This document shows, one piece after another, positions 16,748-25,935 of a stretch of DNA of 33,427 nucleotides; the stretch's first letter is position 1, and every line of letters begins with the position of its first letter. A program made the translations under genes and the position numbers. Source of the DNA: an uncultured Acidimicrobiales bacterium (GTDB lineage Bacteria; Actinomycetota; Acidimicrobiia; Acidimicrobiales; SZUA-35); NCBI GenBank assembly GCA_937976305.1, contig CALJSB010000008.1:1-33427 (forward strand). Direction: 5' to 3'. The notes under the pieces are model-generated. The model did not search any database. It worked only from the letters and a program-made list of their open reading frames with translations, and was not told the origin of the DNA.

Positions 16748-17536
16748 ATGACCTGGTTTGAAGCCCTCGGCGACCACATGGGGGAGGCCTACCTGCGGTA
16801 CAGCTTCACCAAAGGCACGGCCAACGAAGTCGCCGCACTCATCGAGATGCTCGGTGTGCAGCCCGGCGACCGAGTGCTCGATGTCGGCTGTGGCCCGGGC
16901 CGGCACTCGATTGCTTTGGCCGAGCTCGGCTTCAACGTCGTCGGCATCGACATCTCACAACGATTTGTTGACGTCGCCAGCGACGCCGCGGCAGCGATTA
17001 CAGGCAACGGGAGCGCTACGTTTCGGGTGCTCGACGCCCGAGTGTTGGATGAGGTCGACGATCTTCGAGGTCAGTTCGACGCCGCGATCTCGCTGTGTCA
17101 GGGCGCTTTTGGCCTCACCGGTGGCCCCGGAGCTGACGGTCAGCCGTTGGTCGATGGAGAGGTCGGGTACCCGGCTCGTGAACTCGATGAGCAGTTACTC
17201 GTTGGGGTGGCGGCTGCGCTGAAACCTGGGGGAGTGCTCGCGCTCTCGGCCTTCTCGGCGTACTTCCAGTGTCGATTTCTCGAAGAAGCCGATGAGTTCG
17301 AGGCCGTGCACGGCGTCAACCATGAACGGACCGAGGTGAAGAATCCCGAAGGTGTCGCCAAGTCCGTCGACCTGTGGACCACCTGCTACACGCCACGTGA
17401 GCTGCGGCTGCTTGCCCGGCTTGCTGGCCTGGGCTCGGTGCGTGTGAACAGCGTGACTCCGGGCCGCTACGAGCTCGATCATCCGACCACAGAGAGTCCC
17501 GAGTTCCTACTGCGAGCGACCAAGCTGTCAGATTGA
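16748..17536 (+). CDS. Class I SAM-dependent methyltransferase
   Basis: The 262-residue protein has SAM motif I, RVLDVGCGPGRHS, at about 42-54, then an acidic post-I segment in VVGIDIS and the hydrophobic strand FDAAISLCQGAFG. The C-terminal ~130 residues form a variable cap likely to set substrate choice. It lies 30 bases after polA on the same strand and upstream of rpsA. The substrate is unknown; the fold fits small-molecule methyltransferases of the ubiE/Methyltransf_11/25 kind. The ATG at 16748 has only a weak GAAGA upstream. Confidence 0.85.
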   Translation: MTWFEALGDHMGEAYLRYSFTKGTANEVAALIEMLGVQPGDRVLDVGCGPGRHSIALAELGFNVVGIDISQRFVDVASDAAAAITGNGSATFRVLDARVLDEVDDLRGQFDAAISLCQGAFGLTGGPGADGQPLVDGEVGYPARELDEQLLVGVAAALKPGGVLALSAFSAYFQCRFLEEADEFEAVHGVNHERTEVKNPEGVAKSVDLWTTCYTPRELRLLARLAGLGSVRVNSVTPGRYELDHPTTESPEFLLRATKLSD

Positions 17537-17616
17537 CCTCACAACGGGGGCCAACTCGGCCAAAATCCCTGCTCAGGGTGGCTGGAGCGACATGCGGTAG
17601 GTAGCCTCAGCCACTT

Positions 17617-17633
17617 GGCTGGATCGTCCAGCC
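17617..17633 (+). promoter_or_regulatory. Hairpin upstream of rpsA
   Basis: GGCTGGA (17617-17623) pairs perfectly with TCCAGCC (17627-17633) around TCG. It lies 67 bases before the preferred rpsA start. It may be part of an rpsA leader, since S1 controls its own translation through leader structure in E. coli. A terminator for the methyltransferase is another reading. The rest of 17537-17700 shows nothing clear. Confidence 0.4.
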
Positions 17634-17700
17634 CCTGCAGTCGTGATCCGCCCACGTGCGTACCGGCTTCCAGGTATCACGAAAGTACACCTCGATTTCC

Positions 17701-19200
17701 GTGTCCACTACTGAACCGTCCACCACCGAAGAGCCAGCCGTCGCTGAAGCGCCAGCTGCAGCAGATACGGCCAGCGAAGCTGCTGCAGCCGCCTATGTTC
17801 CCCGGCAGATCATTGTCAACGACCTCGAAGGCTCGCTCGACGATGCCTACGCCGCTTCCATGGTGTCGGTCGACGATGGTCAGCTCGTGACCGGTTCGGT
17901 GGTACGAGTCGACAAAGACGAGGTTCTCCTCGACATCGGCTACAAGAGCGAAGGCGTCATCCCCGCTCGAGAGCTCTCCATTCGCAACCAGGTGGACCCA
18001 GCCGAGGTCGTCTCTATTGGCGAAGAGATCGAAGCCCTCGTTCTCCAAAAGGAAGACAAAGAGGGCCGTCTCGTCCTCTCGAAGAAGCGTGCGCAGTACG
18101 AGCGTGCGTGGGGAACCATCGAAGAGGTCAAAGAGCGCGAAGGCGTCGTCTCTGGCCCAGTCATCGAGGTCGTCAAGGGCGGTCTCATCGTCGACATCGG
18201 CCTGCGGGGCTTCCTGCCCGCATCGCTCGTCGAGCTGCGCCGAGTTCGCGATCTGCAGCCATACGTCGGGAAGACCCTCGAGGCCAAGATCATCGAGCTC
18301 GACAAGAACCGCAACAACGTGGTGCTCAGCCGTCGGGCCTACCTCGAAGAGACGCAGAAGGAACAGCGCGAAGACTTCCTCGCCAACCTCAGCCCCGGAG
18401 AGGTTCGCAGCGGTGTCGTCAGTTCCGTCGTCAACTTCGGTGCATTCGTCGATCTCGGCGGCATGGATGGCCTCATCCACGTGTCCGAGCTTTCTTGGAA
18501 GCACGTCGATCATCCCGGTTCAGTCGTTGCCGTTGGTGATGAAGTCACGGTGCAGGTGCTCGAAGTCGATCTCGATCGGGAGCGCATCAGCCTGTCGCTC
18601 AAAGCCACCCAGCAGGATCCGTGGCAAGAGTTTGCAACCTCGCACCGCGTCGGCGAACTCGTCTACGGCCGAGTCACCAAGCTCGTGCCGTTCGGTTCGT
18701 TTGTGCAGGTCGGAGACGGCATCGAAGGTCTCGTTCACATCTCGGAGATGTCAGCGCACCACGTCGATCTGCCCGAGCAGGTCGTCACACCGGGCGAAGA
18801 ACTCTGGGTGAAGATCATCGACATCGATCTGCAGCGCCGCCGTATCAGCCTGTCGATCAAGCAGGCCGCCGAGGGTGGCGTCGTGGCTCAGGAGTACCAA
18901 GAGCACTTCGGTGAGCACGCCTTTGACTCAGACGGCAACTACATCGGCCCAACCGAGGTTGACCCTGCGACCGAGGCTGCGTGGGCCGAGTACTACGAGG
19001 ACCTCGAGAATCCTGCCGCTGCCACTGAGGCCGCTGCCACTGAGGCCGCCGACACTGAGGCCGCCACCACTGAGGCCTCCGCCACTGAGGCCCCGGCCGA
19101 GGCTGCGCCCGAGGAGGCGGCACCGGTTGCCGCAGAGCCTGAAACAGCGGTCGAACCCGAGGTTGCCGCACCGGCTGCCGACCCAGCACCTGAGGCCTGA
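17701..19200 (+). CDS. rpsA: 30S ribosomal protein S1
   Basis: The product is 499 residues from GTG at 17701. Four S1 RNA-binding domains lie at about 60-130, 147-212, 233-302 and 319-388, with near-identity to mycobacterial RpsA in stretches such as [54 protein letters not shown] and [12 protein letters not shown]1 helps mRNA bind to the 30S subunit. E. coli S1 has six domains; four is the actinobacterial form. The N-terminus (first ~30 residues) and the C-terminal ~65 residues are Ala/Glu/Thr/Pro-rich, and the tail is coded by a 15-base tandem repeat. An in-frame GTG at 17656 would add 15 residues. Neither start has a ribosome site, as is known for rpsA in some bacteria. Confidence 0.95.
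   Translation: MSTTEPSTTEEPAVAEAPAAADTASEAAAAAYVPRQIIVNDLEGSLDDAYAASMVSVDDGQLVTGSVVRVDKDEVLLDIGYKSEGVIPARELSIRNQVDPAEVVSIGEEIEALVLQKEDKEGRLVLSKKRAQYERAWGTIEEVKEREGVVSGPVIEVVKGGLIVDIGLRGFLPASLVELRRVRDLQPYVGKTLEAKIIELDKNRNNVVLSRRAYLEETQKEQREDFLANLSPGEVRSGVVSSVVNFGAFVDLGGMDGLIHVSELSWKHVDHPGSVVAVGDEVTVQVLEVDLDRERISLSLKATQQDPWQEFATSHRVGELVYGRVTKLVPFGSFVQVGDGIEGLVHISEMSAHHVDLPEQVVTPGEELWVKIIDIDLQRRRISLSIKQAAEGGVVAQEYQEHFGEHAFDSDGNYIGPTEVDPATEAAWAEYYEDLENPAAATEAAATEAADTEAATTEASATEAPAEAAPEEAAPVAAEPETAVEPEVAAPAADPAPEA
19015..19089 (+). repeat. Five 15-base tandem repeats in the rpsA tail
   Basis: Five in-frame units, each ending in ACTGAG at 15-base spacing (19015, 19030, 19045, 19060, 19075), encode [20 protein letters not shown] and ASATE. 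Units 1 and 2 are identical. Their number may vary between strains through slippage, lengthening the disordered acidic tail of S1. Confidence 0.85.
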
Positions 19201-19238
19201 TTCCAAGGGCTCATTTGGTTGAAGAATCGAGCGTGACT

Positions 19239-19276
19239 GATTGGCCGGTCCTTCGGGGCCGGCCAATCGTCGTTTT
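19239..19276 (+). terminator. Intrinsic terminator after rpsA
   Basis: A 13-bp stem, 19239-19251 with 19256-19268 and one G-T wobble, is capped by a TTCG tetraloop and followed by GTCGTTTT. It lies 39 bases after the rpsA stop and separates rpsA from the tad operon. Confidence 0.88.
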
Positions 19277-19384
19277 GCCGCGAACAAATTCGACTAATTG
19301 CTAAGGCATTTCCCTAGTGAGCCGACATGAATCCTGAGCCAGTTGGATCCCGACGACAAATCGGGCACGGACCAGGAGAGTGTC
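19277..19384 (+). promoter_or_regulatory. Gap holding the presumed tad operon promoter
   Basis: The 108 bases between the rpsA terminator and cpaB include an AT-richer patch (about 19284-19318, with TAATTG at 19295-19300) that contrasts with the GC-rich surroundings and is the likely promoter area. I could not fit -35 and -10 boxes with normal spacing. AGGAG at 19374-19378 is the ribosome site for cpaB. Confidence 0.3.
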
Positions 19385-20275
19385 GTGAACTCACGACGAG
19401 CAATCATCCTTATCGTCGCTATCGCCTTGGGCATCATTGCCACGGTCGGGTTGCTGAGTTACATCGGCAACGTCGAGTCGGCCGCGAACGAGGGCGAACA
19501 AGTCGCAGAAGTCTGGGTGGTGAACCAGCCGATTCCGAAGGGAACCTCGGCTGAACGCGTCATTGCCGAGGGCTTCATCAGTGTGCAGGAGCTGCCAGTG
19601 TCACTGCGGCCCTCGACCGCAATCACTGATCCGCAGACCGAGCTTGCTGGCTTGGTCGCCATCACCGACCTTCCGCCGAACGCTGCGCTCGTCGCTGGCA
19701 ACTTCGTGTCACCGGCCGTTGTTGCGACCGGTATCACCGACCGCCTCGAAGAGAAGGGCATGGTCACCGTCACCTTCAACGTCGACAACACCCGTGGCGC
19801 CGCCTACCTCATGGAACCTGGTGACTTTGTCAACGTGCTTCGTCGCTATGCGATCGAAGAGGTCAATCCGGCAACTGAGGGCGAAGAGGCAGCCCCCGAC
19901 ATTCTCGTGACCGAGCAGGGAACCGACCGCGAAGGTGTTCTGTTGTTCGACTTCGACACCCGCTACGTCTACCAAAAGGCCGAGATTCTCGCCATCGACA
20001 AGACCCTGCCAGCCGACCTCGGCGACACCACCACCGCCGAAGGTGAAGAGGCTGCTGCTGGTCCGGCCAATGCTGGTCTGATCACCCTGGCCGTCCCACC
20101 AGAGGTCGCCCAGTACTTGCTCTCGATCGGCACGAGCGATCTCTACCTCTCGCTTGTTCCACCGAGCTATCAGCCCGAAGCCATCGAGGCGCTCGACCTC
20201 GGCGAGTCAGTCCTCCCTGGTGAAGACGACACCCGCCTGACCCCCTACGGCCCTGACGCCGAACCGGTCGAGTAA
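19385..20275 (+). CDS. cpaB: Pilus assembly protein CpaB/RcpC with SAF domain
   Basis: The 296-residue product has an N-terminal membrane segment at about 6-27, then a SAF-like domain (~42-110: VWVVNQPIPKGTSAERV, then LVAITDLPPNAALVAGNFV) and an RcpC-type beta domain (~120-270) ending in AGLITLAVPPEVAQYLLSIG. In Tad systems this protein lies outside the cytoplasmic membrane and is thought to line or stabilise the pilus path. The GTG at 19385 has AGGAG 6 bases upstream and is preferred over a TTG at 19343. The last 25 residues are acidic. It opens the tad operon. Confidence 0.88.
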   Translation: MNSRRAIILIVAIALGIIATVGLLSYIGNVESAANEGEQVAEVWVVNQPIPKGTSAERVIAEGFISVQELPVSLRPSTAITDPQTELAGLVAITDLPPNAALVAGNFVSPAVVATGITDRLEEKGMVTVTFNVDNTRGAAYLMEPGDFVNVLRRYAIEEVNPATEGEEAAPDILVTEQGTDREGVLLFDFDTRYVYQKAEILAIDKTLPADLGDTTTAEGEEAAAGPANAGLITLAVPPEVAQYLLSIGTSDLYLSLVPPSYQPEAIEALDLGESVLPGEDDTRLTPYGPDAEPVE

Positions 20276-20330
20276 TTCCCCCGAAGCCCGCACTGTCCGC
20301 ACGATTTGAACGTTTGGTTGGAGACCCAAG

Positions 20331-21626
20331 ATGGAGCAACACGACTTCTCGAGCTTCACTCTCGATGACTTCGGTATCGAGGAGGAGCAGCCAGCTGCTT
20401 CTGCTGGTAGCGGGTTTGACCCGCAACTGCCGAACGGCGCCGGCCTTGCCGTCGTCGACACCGATCGTGCGGTTCGTGACTACCTTGCACAGCAGCTGGG
20501 TGATGGCGTAGCAACCGAAGCGTCGCTTGCCGAACTCGAACAGCGGTTTGGCATGGGCCCGGTCGTGGTCGTGCTCGGCCCGTCATGTGCAACGCCTGGT
20601 GACTTCGCCATGGTGGAGCGGTGGGGGCGTATCAACCCCGAGGTTGGCGCCATTCTGGTGACCAGCGAGCTCTCAACCGAGCTGCTTCAGACTGCGCTGC
20701 GAGCTGGCGTGAAAGACGTCCTGTCTGCCCCGATCGACCAGATGCAATTGGTCGACGCCGCAGGCCGCGTTGCCGATGGTCTTGGCAGCCCGGTGATGGC
20801 GACCGGATCGACTGACGACGGCGAAGCGATCGAATTCCTCGACGGCGACCCAGGCAAGGTCATCACGATCTTCTCGACCAAGGGTGGATCTGGCAAGTCA
20901 GTCACGGCCACCAACGTGGCCTGCGTCCTTGCGCAGAACTCCGACAAGCCGGTTGTGCTGATCGACGGACATCTTCAGTTTGGTGACGTCGCTGTGATGC
21001 TCAAGCTCCAGCCGCAACACACCGTGGTCGACGCTATCTCTCAGATCGACAAGCTGGATGCCGGCATGGTTCGTGCCCTCATGACAGAGCACGAAGAGAC
21101 AGGGTTGTTGGTGCTGCCGGCACCGCTCGAGCCAACGTTCGCCGACCAGATCACGGGCGAGCAGATGAAGGCTCTCGTTGACTTCGTTCGGTCGTTTGCT
21201 GGCCACGTGGTCATCGATCTGCCAGCGATCTTCAACGAGGTTGTTCTGTCGTTGATCGAAACAAGTGACGAGATCGTTCTTGTGGCTGGGCTCGACATTC
21301 CGAACATCAAAAACGTCAAGATCGGTCTGAGCACTCTCGCTCTGCTGAACATCCCCAAAGAGAAGCTGCACCTCGTGCTCAACCGGGCCGACTCCCGGGT
21401 GAAACTCGATGTTGGTGAAGTCGAGAAGACTCTCCAGATTCGTGCAGCCGCTCACATTCCCTCCGATGTGGTTGTTCCCATCTCGGTCAACAAGGGGAAC
21501 CCGGTCGTGCTTTCCGCGACGAGGTCCGGGCCAGCTCGGGCATTTGAACAACTTGCAAGTCGATTCCTCGATGGAGCGGTCGAACAGGCGGAGCAGAGCT
21601 CCTCCCGACGTCGCTTCTTCGGCTGA
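20331..21626 (+). CDS. cpaE: CpaE/TadZ-type pilus localisation ATPase
   Basis: The 431-residue product has a degenerate receiver-like domain (~38-150) that lacks a convincing phospho-acceptor Asp. A ParA/MinD-type ATPase follows, with deviant Walker A KGGSGKS at 184-190, VVLIDGHLQFGD as the switch region and HVVIDLPA as Walker B. TadZ/CpaE proteins place the Tad machine at the pole or other sites. In Walker B to sensor positions the usual DLP is kept. The ATG at 20331 has GGAG 7 bases upstream. The first ~35 residues are a low-complexity acidic leader, and the end, SSSRRRFFG, is basic. Confidence 0.9.
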   Translation: MEQHDFSSFTLDDFGIEEEQPAASAGSGFDPQLPNGAGLAVVDTDRAVRDYLAQQLGDGVATEASLAELEQRFGMGPVVVVLGPSCATPGDFAMVERWGRINPEVGAILVTSELSTELLQTALRAGVKDVLSAPIDQMQLVDAAGRVADGLGSPVMATGSTDDGEAIEFLDGDPGKVITIFSTKGGSGKSVTATNVACVLAQNSDKPVVLIDGHLQFGDVAVMLKLQPQHTVVDAISQIDKLDAGMVRALMTEHEETGLLVLPAPLEPTFADQITGEQMKALVDFVRSFAGHVVIDLPAIFNEVVLSLIETSDEIVLVAGLDIPNIKNVKIGLSTLALLNIPKEKLHLVLNRADSRVKLDVGEVEKTLQIRAAAHIPSDVVVPISVNKGNPVVLSATRSGPARAFEQLASRFLDGAVEQAEQSSSRRRFFG

Positions 21627-21646
21627 AGAACTGATCAGGAGCGGGC

Positions 21647-23011
21647 ATGTCCCTTTATAAGCGTCTCAACGAAAGCGGAGCCGAGAGCGGCAATCCGATG
21701 GCGGGCCACAATCCTGGCCTCGACGATCTCCGTCACCGCGTCCATACCTCGCTGATCGAAGAACTCGGCCCCATCCTCTACGACAAGCGTCTTTCCGAGG
21801 ATGAACTTCGCAAGAAGGTTCACGAATCACTCCACAGCGCAATCGCGCTGGAGCGCACGCCGCTCTCTGCCGCCGACAAGGCGCAGCTGATTCAGGATGT
21901 CTCAGACGACATTCTCGGCTACGGGCCGATCGACAAGCTGCTCCGAGACGACGACGTCTCAGAGATCATGTGTAACGGTCCGAAGCAGATCTACGTGGAG
22001 CGGGGCGGCAAGCTCACGCTCGACGAGGTCACCTTCATCGACGAGATGCACCTTCGGCGCATCATCGACAAGATCGTGGCCCAGGTCGGTCGTCGTATCG
22101 ACGAATCTTCGCCCCTGTGTGACGCACGCCTGCCGGATGGCTCTCGTGTGAACGCAGTGATCTCGCCTCTGGCTGTTGGTGGGCCTTTCCTCACCATTCG
22201 AAAGTTTGCTGCTGATCCGCTCCGCATCGACGACCTCATCCGTTTCGGAACGTTGAGCGTTCACTCAGCCCGCTTCCTCCAGGCCTGCATCGTTGGTGCA
22301 CTCAACGTGATCGTCGCCGGCGGTACCGGTACCGGAAAGACCACGACGCTGAACGTGCTGTCGTCCTTCATCCCGGCCGATGAGCGAATCATCACGGTTG
22401 AAGACGCAAAAGAGCTCCAGCTCATTCAGGACCACGTGCTCTCACTCGAAACCCGTCCACCTAACGTGGAGGGCAAGGGCGAAGTCAGCATCCGTGACTT
22501 GGTCAAGAACACGCTTCGTATGCGGCCAGACCGCATCGTCGTGGGTGAGTGCCGCTCCGGCGAGGCCCTCGACATGTTGCAGGCGATGAACACGGGCCAC
22601 GACGGTTCGCTGACCACCCTGCACGCCAACAACCCTCGAGACACGCTGAGCCGTCTCGAAACCTTGGTGCTCATGGCTGGCTACGACCTCCCCGTTCGAG
22701 CCATTCGTGAACAGATTGCTTCTGCGGTCGACATGATCGTGCAGCTGCAACGTCTCCGTGACGGCAGCCGCCGCATCACCCACATCACGGAGGTCGCCGG
22801 CATGGAAGGCGACGTCATCACCCTTCAGGACGTGTTCCTGTTCGACTTCGGCGCCGGCGTCGATGAGGCGGGACGTTTCAAGGGATCGCTGAAGCCCACC
22901 GGTGTGCGGCCGAAGTTCACGCAGAAGCTCGCCGACCATGGCATCCGCTTGGGCCCTGAAATGTTCACGGCTCAGACCGAGCCTGCTCCTCCGAAGGGTC
23001 GAGGCCGATGA
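21647..23011 (+). CDS. cpaF: Tad pilus assembly ATPase CpaF/TadA
   Basis: The 454-residue secretion ATPase has Walker A GGTGTGKT (225-232), the Asp box [11 protein letters not shown], Walker [38 protein letters not shown] and His box features within it. The N-terminal ~200 residues form the CpaF-specific domain ([23 protein letters not shown]). It powers assembly of Flp pilins with TadB and TadC. The ATG at 21647 has AGGAG 5 bases upstream. Its stop overlaps the next start as ATGA. Confidence 0.96.
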   Translation: MSLYKRLNESGAESGNPMAGHNPGLDDLRHRVHTSLIEELGPILYDKRLSEDELRKKVHESLHSAIALERTPLSAADKAQLIQDVSDDILGYGPIDKLLRDDDVSEIMCNGPKQIYVERGGKLTLDEVTFIDEMHLRRIIDKIVAQVGRRIDESSPLCDARLPDGSRVNAVISPLAVGGPFLTIRKFAADPLRIDDLIRFGTLSVHSARFLQACIVGALNVIVAGGTGTGKTTTLNVLSSFIPADERIITVEDAKELQLIQDHVLSLETRPPNVEGKGEVSIRDLVKNTLRMRPDRIVVGECRSGEALDMLQAMNTGHDGSLTTLHANNPRDTLSRLETLVLMAGYDLPVRAIREQIASAVDMIVQLQRLRDGSRRITHITEVAGMEGDVITLQDVFLFDFGAGVDEAGRFKGSLKPTGVRPKFTQKLADHGIRLGPEMFTAQTEPAPPKGRGR

Positions 23012-24936
23012 TCAAGAAGTTTCTTGTCGCACTCCTTACCCTTTTCGCTCTCGTTGCTTCAACAACGGCCGTAGCGGCTCAGGATGATGAAGAGTCGACG
23101 GCACCGGTCACCAACCTTGTCGTTCACAGCGTGGATGCCACCGAGGCATCCACCGAGGTGTCCCTCATCGGTACGAACTACTCAATCGATGCCGATGCCA
23201 TTCGTATCAAGGAGAACGGCGAAGACGTTGCCGTCAGCGGCGTGACCACTGCGCAGCGCTCCGGTAAGGCACAAGAGTTCGTTGTTGTCATCGACACGAG
23301 CCAGGGCTTGGCCCAGGGCAATGCTTTTGAGACGGTCAAGCGCGAGATGGCTACTGCTGTTCGCCAGCTTCCAAGCGGGAGTTCCGTTGCCGTTGTTTCG
23401 GCCGGGGACACCGCAATCGTTGCGCAAGAGCCCACGACTGATCTGAACCTCGCGGCGCGAGAGATCGAGGATCTCGATCTCTCAACCGCTTCGGTGATCT
23501 TTAATGCCATCGACCGGGGAGCCGCCCAGTTCACGACCGAGGCCGACACGGCCCGCACGATGATCATCTTCACCGGGAGCATCGACACCCGGTCGGCCAT
23601 CTCGGGCAATGCCGCCCGAACCGCTGTCTTGCAACGCACGGCACAGATCGTCTCGATCCAGTACAACGGCGGTGCAGCTGAGGTTCGCAACATGGTCGAC
23701 ACCGTCGGCGGTGTGGCTCTTGCCTCAGACAGCCCCACCAGCGTTGCGGGCACCATTGGCACGGCCATGGCGATCGCAAGTGATCGACTCCTCGTCTCGT
23801 TCCCCGGAACATCAGACGTGTCGGTTCGCGGTGATGTCACGATGTCGGCTGACGGATTTGAGACCTCGTTCTCATACCCCGGCGGCATGCTGACCGATCG
23901 CAAGGTCGCTCTCGCCGCACAGTCCGTGGCTGAGCCCACCGGCATCGCCTTCTTCCGCGGCAGTCTCGGTCTTCTTGTGATCCTCGGACTGGTGTTTGCA
24001 GCCGTTGGACTTGGTGCATTCGCTCTCGGCTCGCTCTTCCTCGGTGGAGAGAGCAGTCTCGACAATCTGCTGAACCGCTACTCGGGTGAGGGCGACGGCG
24101 CAGAACTCAGCGGTGAAGAGAACGCCATCGTGCAGACTGCGCTCGTCAAGCGTGCGGTCGAGATGTCAGAGTCGTTCGCTGAAGATCGTGGCTTCCTCGT
24201 CAAGATCGAAGAGATGCTCGAACGAGCCAACCTGCCCCTCCGGGCCGGTGAGGCCATGGCCTTCTTCGTCGCTGGCATCTTCTTCTCGATGGTGCTTGGG
24301 TTCTTCCTCGTCGGCGGCTTCATTGGTGCCGTTGTCATGGGCATCGTTGGTGCCATCGTGATGCTGGTCGGGCTCAACTTTCGAGCAGCTCGCCGAATTC
24401 GCAAGTTTGAACAGCAGCTTCCAGACACCCTTCAGCTTCTTGCTGGCACGCTCCGTGCCGGTTACTCGCTGCCGCAGGGTCTTGAGGCTGTCTCGAAGGA
24501 AATCAGTGACCCGATGGGGTTCGAACTCCGCCGAGTGATGACCGAGGCTCGCCTTGGTCGTGAGCTCGAGGACGCACTCGGATCGGCCGCTGAACGACTC
24601 AGCAGCCCCGACTTCGCCTGGGCCGTGATGGCCATCGGCATTCAGCGAGAGGTCGGCGGTAACTTGAACGAGCTGCTCATGACCGTGTCAGACACGATGA
24701 TCGCTCGTGAACGCCTGAAGGGCGAGGTTGCTGCGCTGACCGCAGAAGGAAAGCTCTCGGCCATCCTGCTGGGCGGCCTTCCCCCTGGACTCGGCTTCAT
24801 CATGTGGTTGATGAACCCCGAGTACATCAACCAGCTCTTCGTGACGACGCTCGGCAACATCTTTCTCGGGCTCGGCATTGTGGCGGCCCTCGTCGGGTTC
24901 GTCTGGATGAAGAAGGTGATCACGATCAATGTTTGA
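23008..24936 (+). CDS. tadB: TadB-type pilus platform protein fused to an extracytoplasmic VWA-like domain
   Basis: The 642-residue product starts with a signal peptide (1-24, ending VAAQ). A beta-rich segment (~30-88) and a von Willebrand A-like domain (~89-265) follow. The MIDAS-like start is VVVIDTSQG, with D96 and S98 kept and the second Ser replaced by Gly100; LPSGSSVAVVSAG and TARTMIIFTGS fit the family core. A membrane segment lies at ~315-345. The rest is a standard TadB T2SSF domain (~473-597) with flanking membrane segments (~418-455, ~588-635) and EQQLPDTLQLLAGTLRAGYSLPQGL. Usual TadB proteins are ~300 residues. It overlaps cpaF by 4 bases and tadC by 8. The VWA part probably lies outside the membrane. 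Confidence 0.9.
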   Translation: MIKKFLVALLTLFALVASTTAVAAQDDEESTAPVTNLVVHSVDATEASTEVSLIGTNYSIDADAIRIKENGEDVAVSGVTTAQRSGKAQEFVVVIDTSQGLAQGNAFETVKREMATAVRQLPSGSSVAVVSAGDTAIVAQEPTTDLNLAAREIEDLDLSTASVIFNAIDRGAAQFTTEADTARTMIIFTGSIDTRSAISGNAARTAVLQRTAQIVSIQYNGGAAEVRNMVDTVGGVALASDSPTSVAGTIGTAMAIASDRLLVSFPGTSDVSVRGDVTMSADGFETSFSYPGGMLTDRKVALAAQSVAEPTGIAFFRGSLGLLVILGLVFAAVGLGAFALGSLFLGGESSLDNLLNRYSGEGDGAELSGEENAIVQTALVKRAVEMSESFAEDRGFLVKIEEMLERANLPLRAGEAMAFFVAGIFFSMVLGFFLVGGFIGAVVMGIVGAIVMLVGLNFRAARRIRKFEQQLPDTLQLLAGTLRAGYSLPQGLEAVSKEISDPMGFELRRVMTEARLGRELEDALGSAAERLSSPDFAWAVMAIGIQREVGGNLNELLMTVSDTMIARERLKGEVAALTAEGKLSAILLGGLPPGLGFIMWLMNPEYINQLFVTTLGNIFLGLGIVAALVGFVWMKKVITINV

Positions 24937-25870
24937 CATCCTCAGCTCCTTCGGACCGATCGCAATCGTTGCTGCTGGCGGCCTCGCCGTCGGCCTCGCA
25001 GTCTTTGCCGTTCTCGGTCAGCTCGAAGAGCGAGCCACCCTTCGGTCAACGTTGCGTTCGCTCGACGACTATGAAGTCGAGAACGTTCGCGACCAAGAAC
25101 TGCTCGTTCCTCTCCAAGAGCGCATCCTTGGCCCCGTTGTCGAACTCACCAAGAAGTTCGGTGGTCGACTCAACCCGCCTGACTACGTCGAGTCTGTTCG
25201 CCGCAAGCACGTGCGTGCGGGTATCTCATCACCTGACAAAGTCGAACGATTTCTCGCGATGCGCGTTCTCGGCTTTGTGTTTGTGCCGATCTGGCTGCTC
25301 GTCCAGCTCATCTGGAACCCGCTGGGTGTCAGTGGCCTGCTGTGGTGGGGCCTCACTGCCTTGGGCGTGATGATCGGTGTGCTCGGCCCAACCTCCTCGC
25401 TCAACAAGAAGGTCGAGACCCGACAGAAGGCGATTCGCCTGACATTGCCGGACGTCATGGACCTTCTCGTGATCTCGGTCGAGGCTGGCCTCGGGTTCGA
25501 GCAGGCGCTCGACCGTGTGATCAACAATGTTCCCGGCGAGCTCTCCGACGAGTTCGCTCGTGTGCTCGGTGAGTCTCGCGCCGGTTCCAGCCGCGCCGAT
25601 GCACTGCGAGCAATGGAAGAGCGATGCGACACCCCCGAGGTTCGTTCATTCGTTCTCGCCATGATCCAGGCCGACACCTTCGGTGTGAGCATTGGACGAG
25701 TGCTGCGAGCTCAGGCTGACGAACTGCGTATCAAGCGTCGGCAGCGAGCACAGGAACAGGCCCAAAAGGCCCCGGTGAAGATGATGATCCCGATGGTCTT
25801 CTGTATCTTCCCCGCTCTGTTCGTGGTCGTGATCGGCCCCGCAGTCATCAACATCTCAGAAGCATTCTGA
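24929..25870 (+). CDS. tadC: TadC-type pilus platform protein
   Basis: The 313-residue integral membrane protein has a first membrane segment at ~7-30, further ones at ~108-130 and ~134-152, a T2SSF domain (~168-290: LTLPDVMDLLVISVEAGLGFEQAL, then AMIQADTFGVSIGRVLRAQADELR) and a last segment at ~285-308. With TadB it forms the inner-membrane platform on which CpaF acts. Its start lies 8 bases inside tadB, so translation is coupled. No prepilin peptidase or minor pilin follows within this window. Confidence 0.93.
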   Translation: MFDILSSFGPIAIVAAGGLAVGLAVFAVLGQLEERATLRSTLRSLDDYEVENVRDQELLVPLQERILGPVVELTKKFGGRLNPPDYVESVRRKHVRAGISSPDKVERFLAMRVLGFVFVPIWLLVQLIWNPLGVSGLLWWGLTALGVMIGVLGPTSSLNKKVETRQKAIRLTLPDVMDLLVISVEAGLGFEQALDRVINNVPGELSDEFARVLGESRAGSSRADALRAMEERCDTPEVRSFVLAMIQADTFGVSIGRVLRAQADELRIKRRQRAQEQAQKAPVKMMIPMVFCIFPALFVVVIGPAVINISEAF

Positions 25871-25935
25871 TCACCCGTTGACGACGCCTCGAGCCTGCGC
25901 TGCAGCACTCGCGGGCGGAAGGAACTCATCTCGTC

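Noticed and set aside
20440..20780. Functional receiver domain at the N-terminus of CpaE
   Set aside because: The fold looks receiver-like, but no phospho-acceptor Asp or conserved Lys is convincing, so a signalling role is not claimed.
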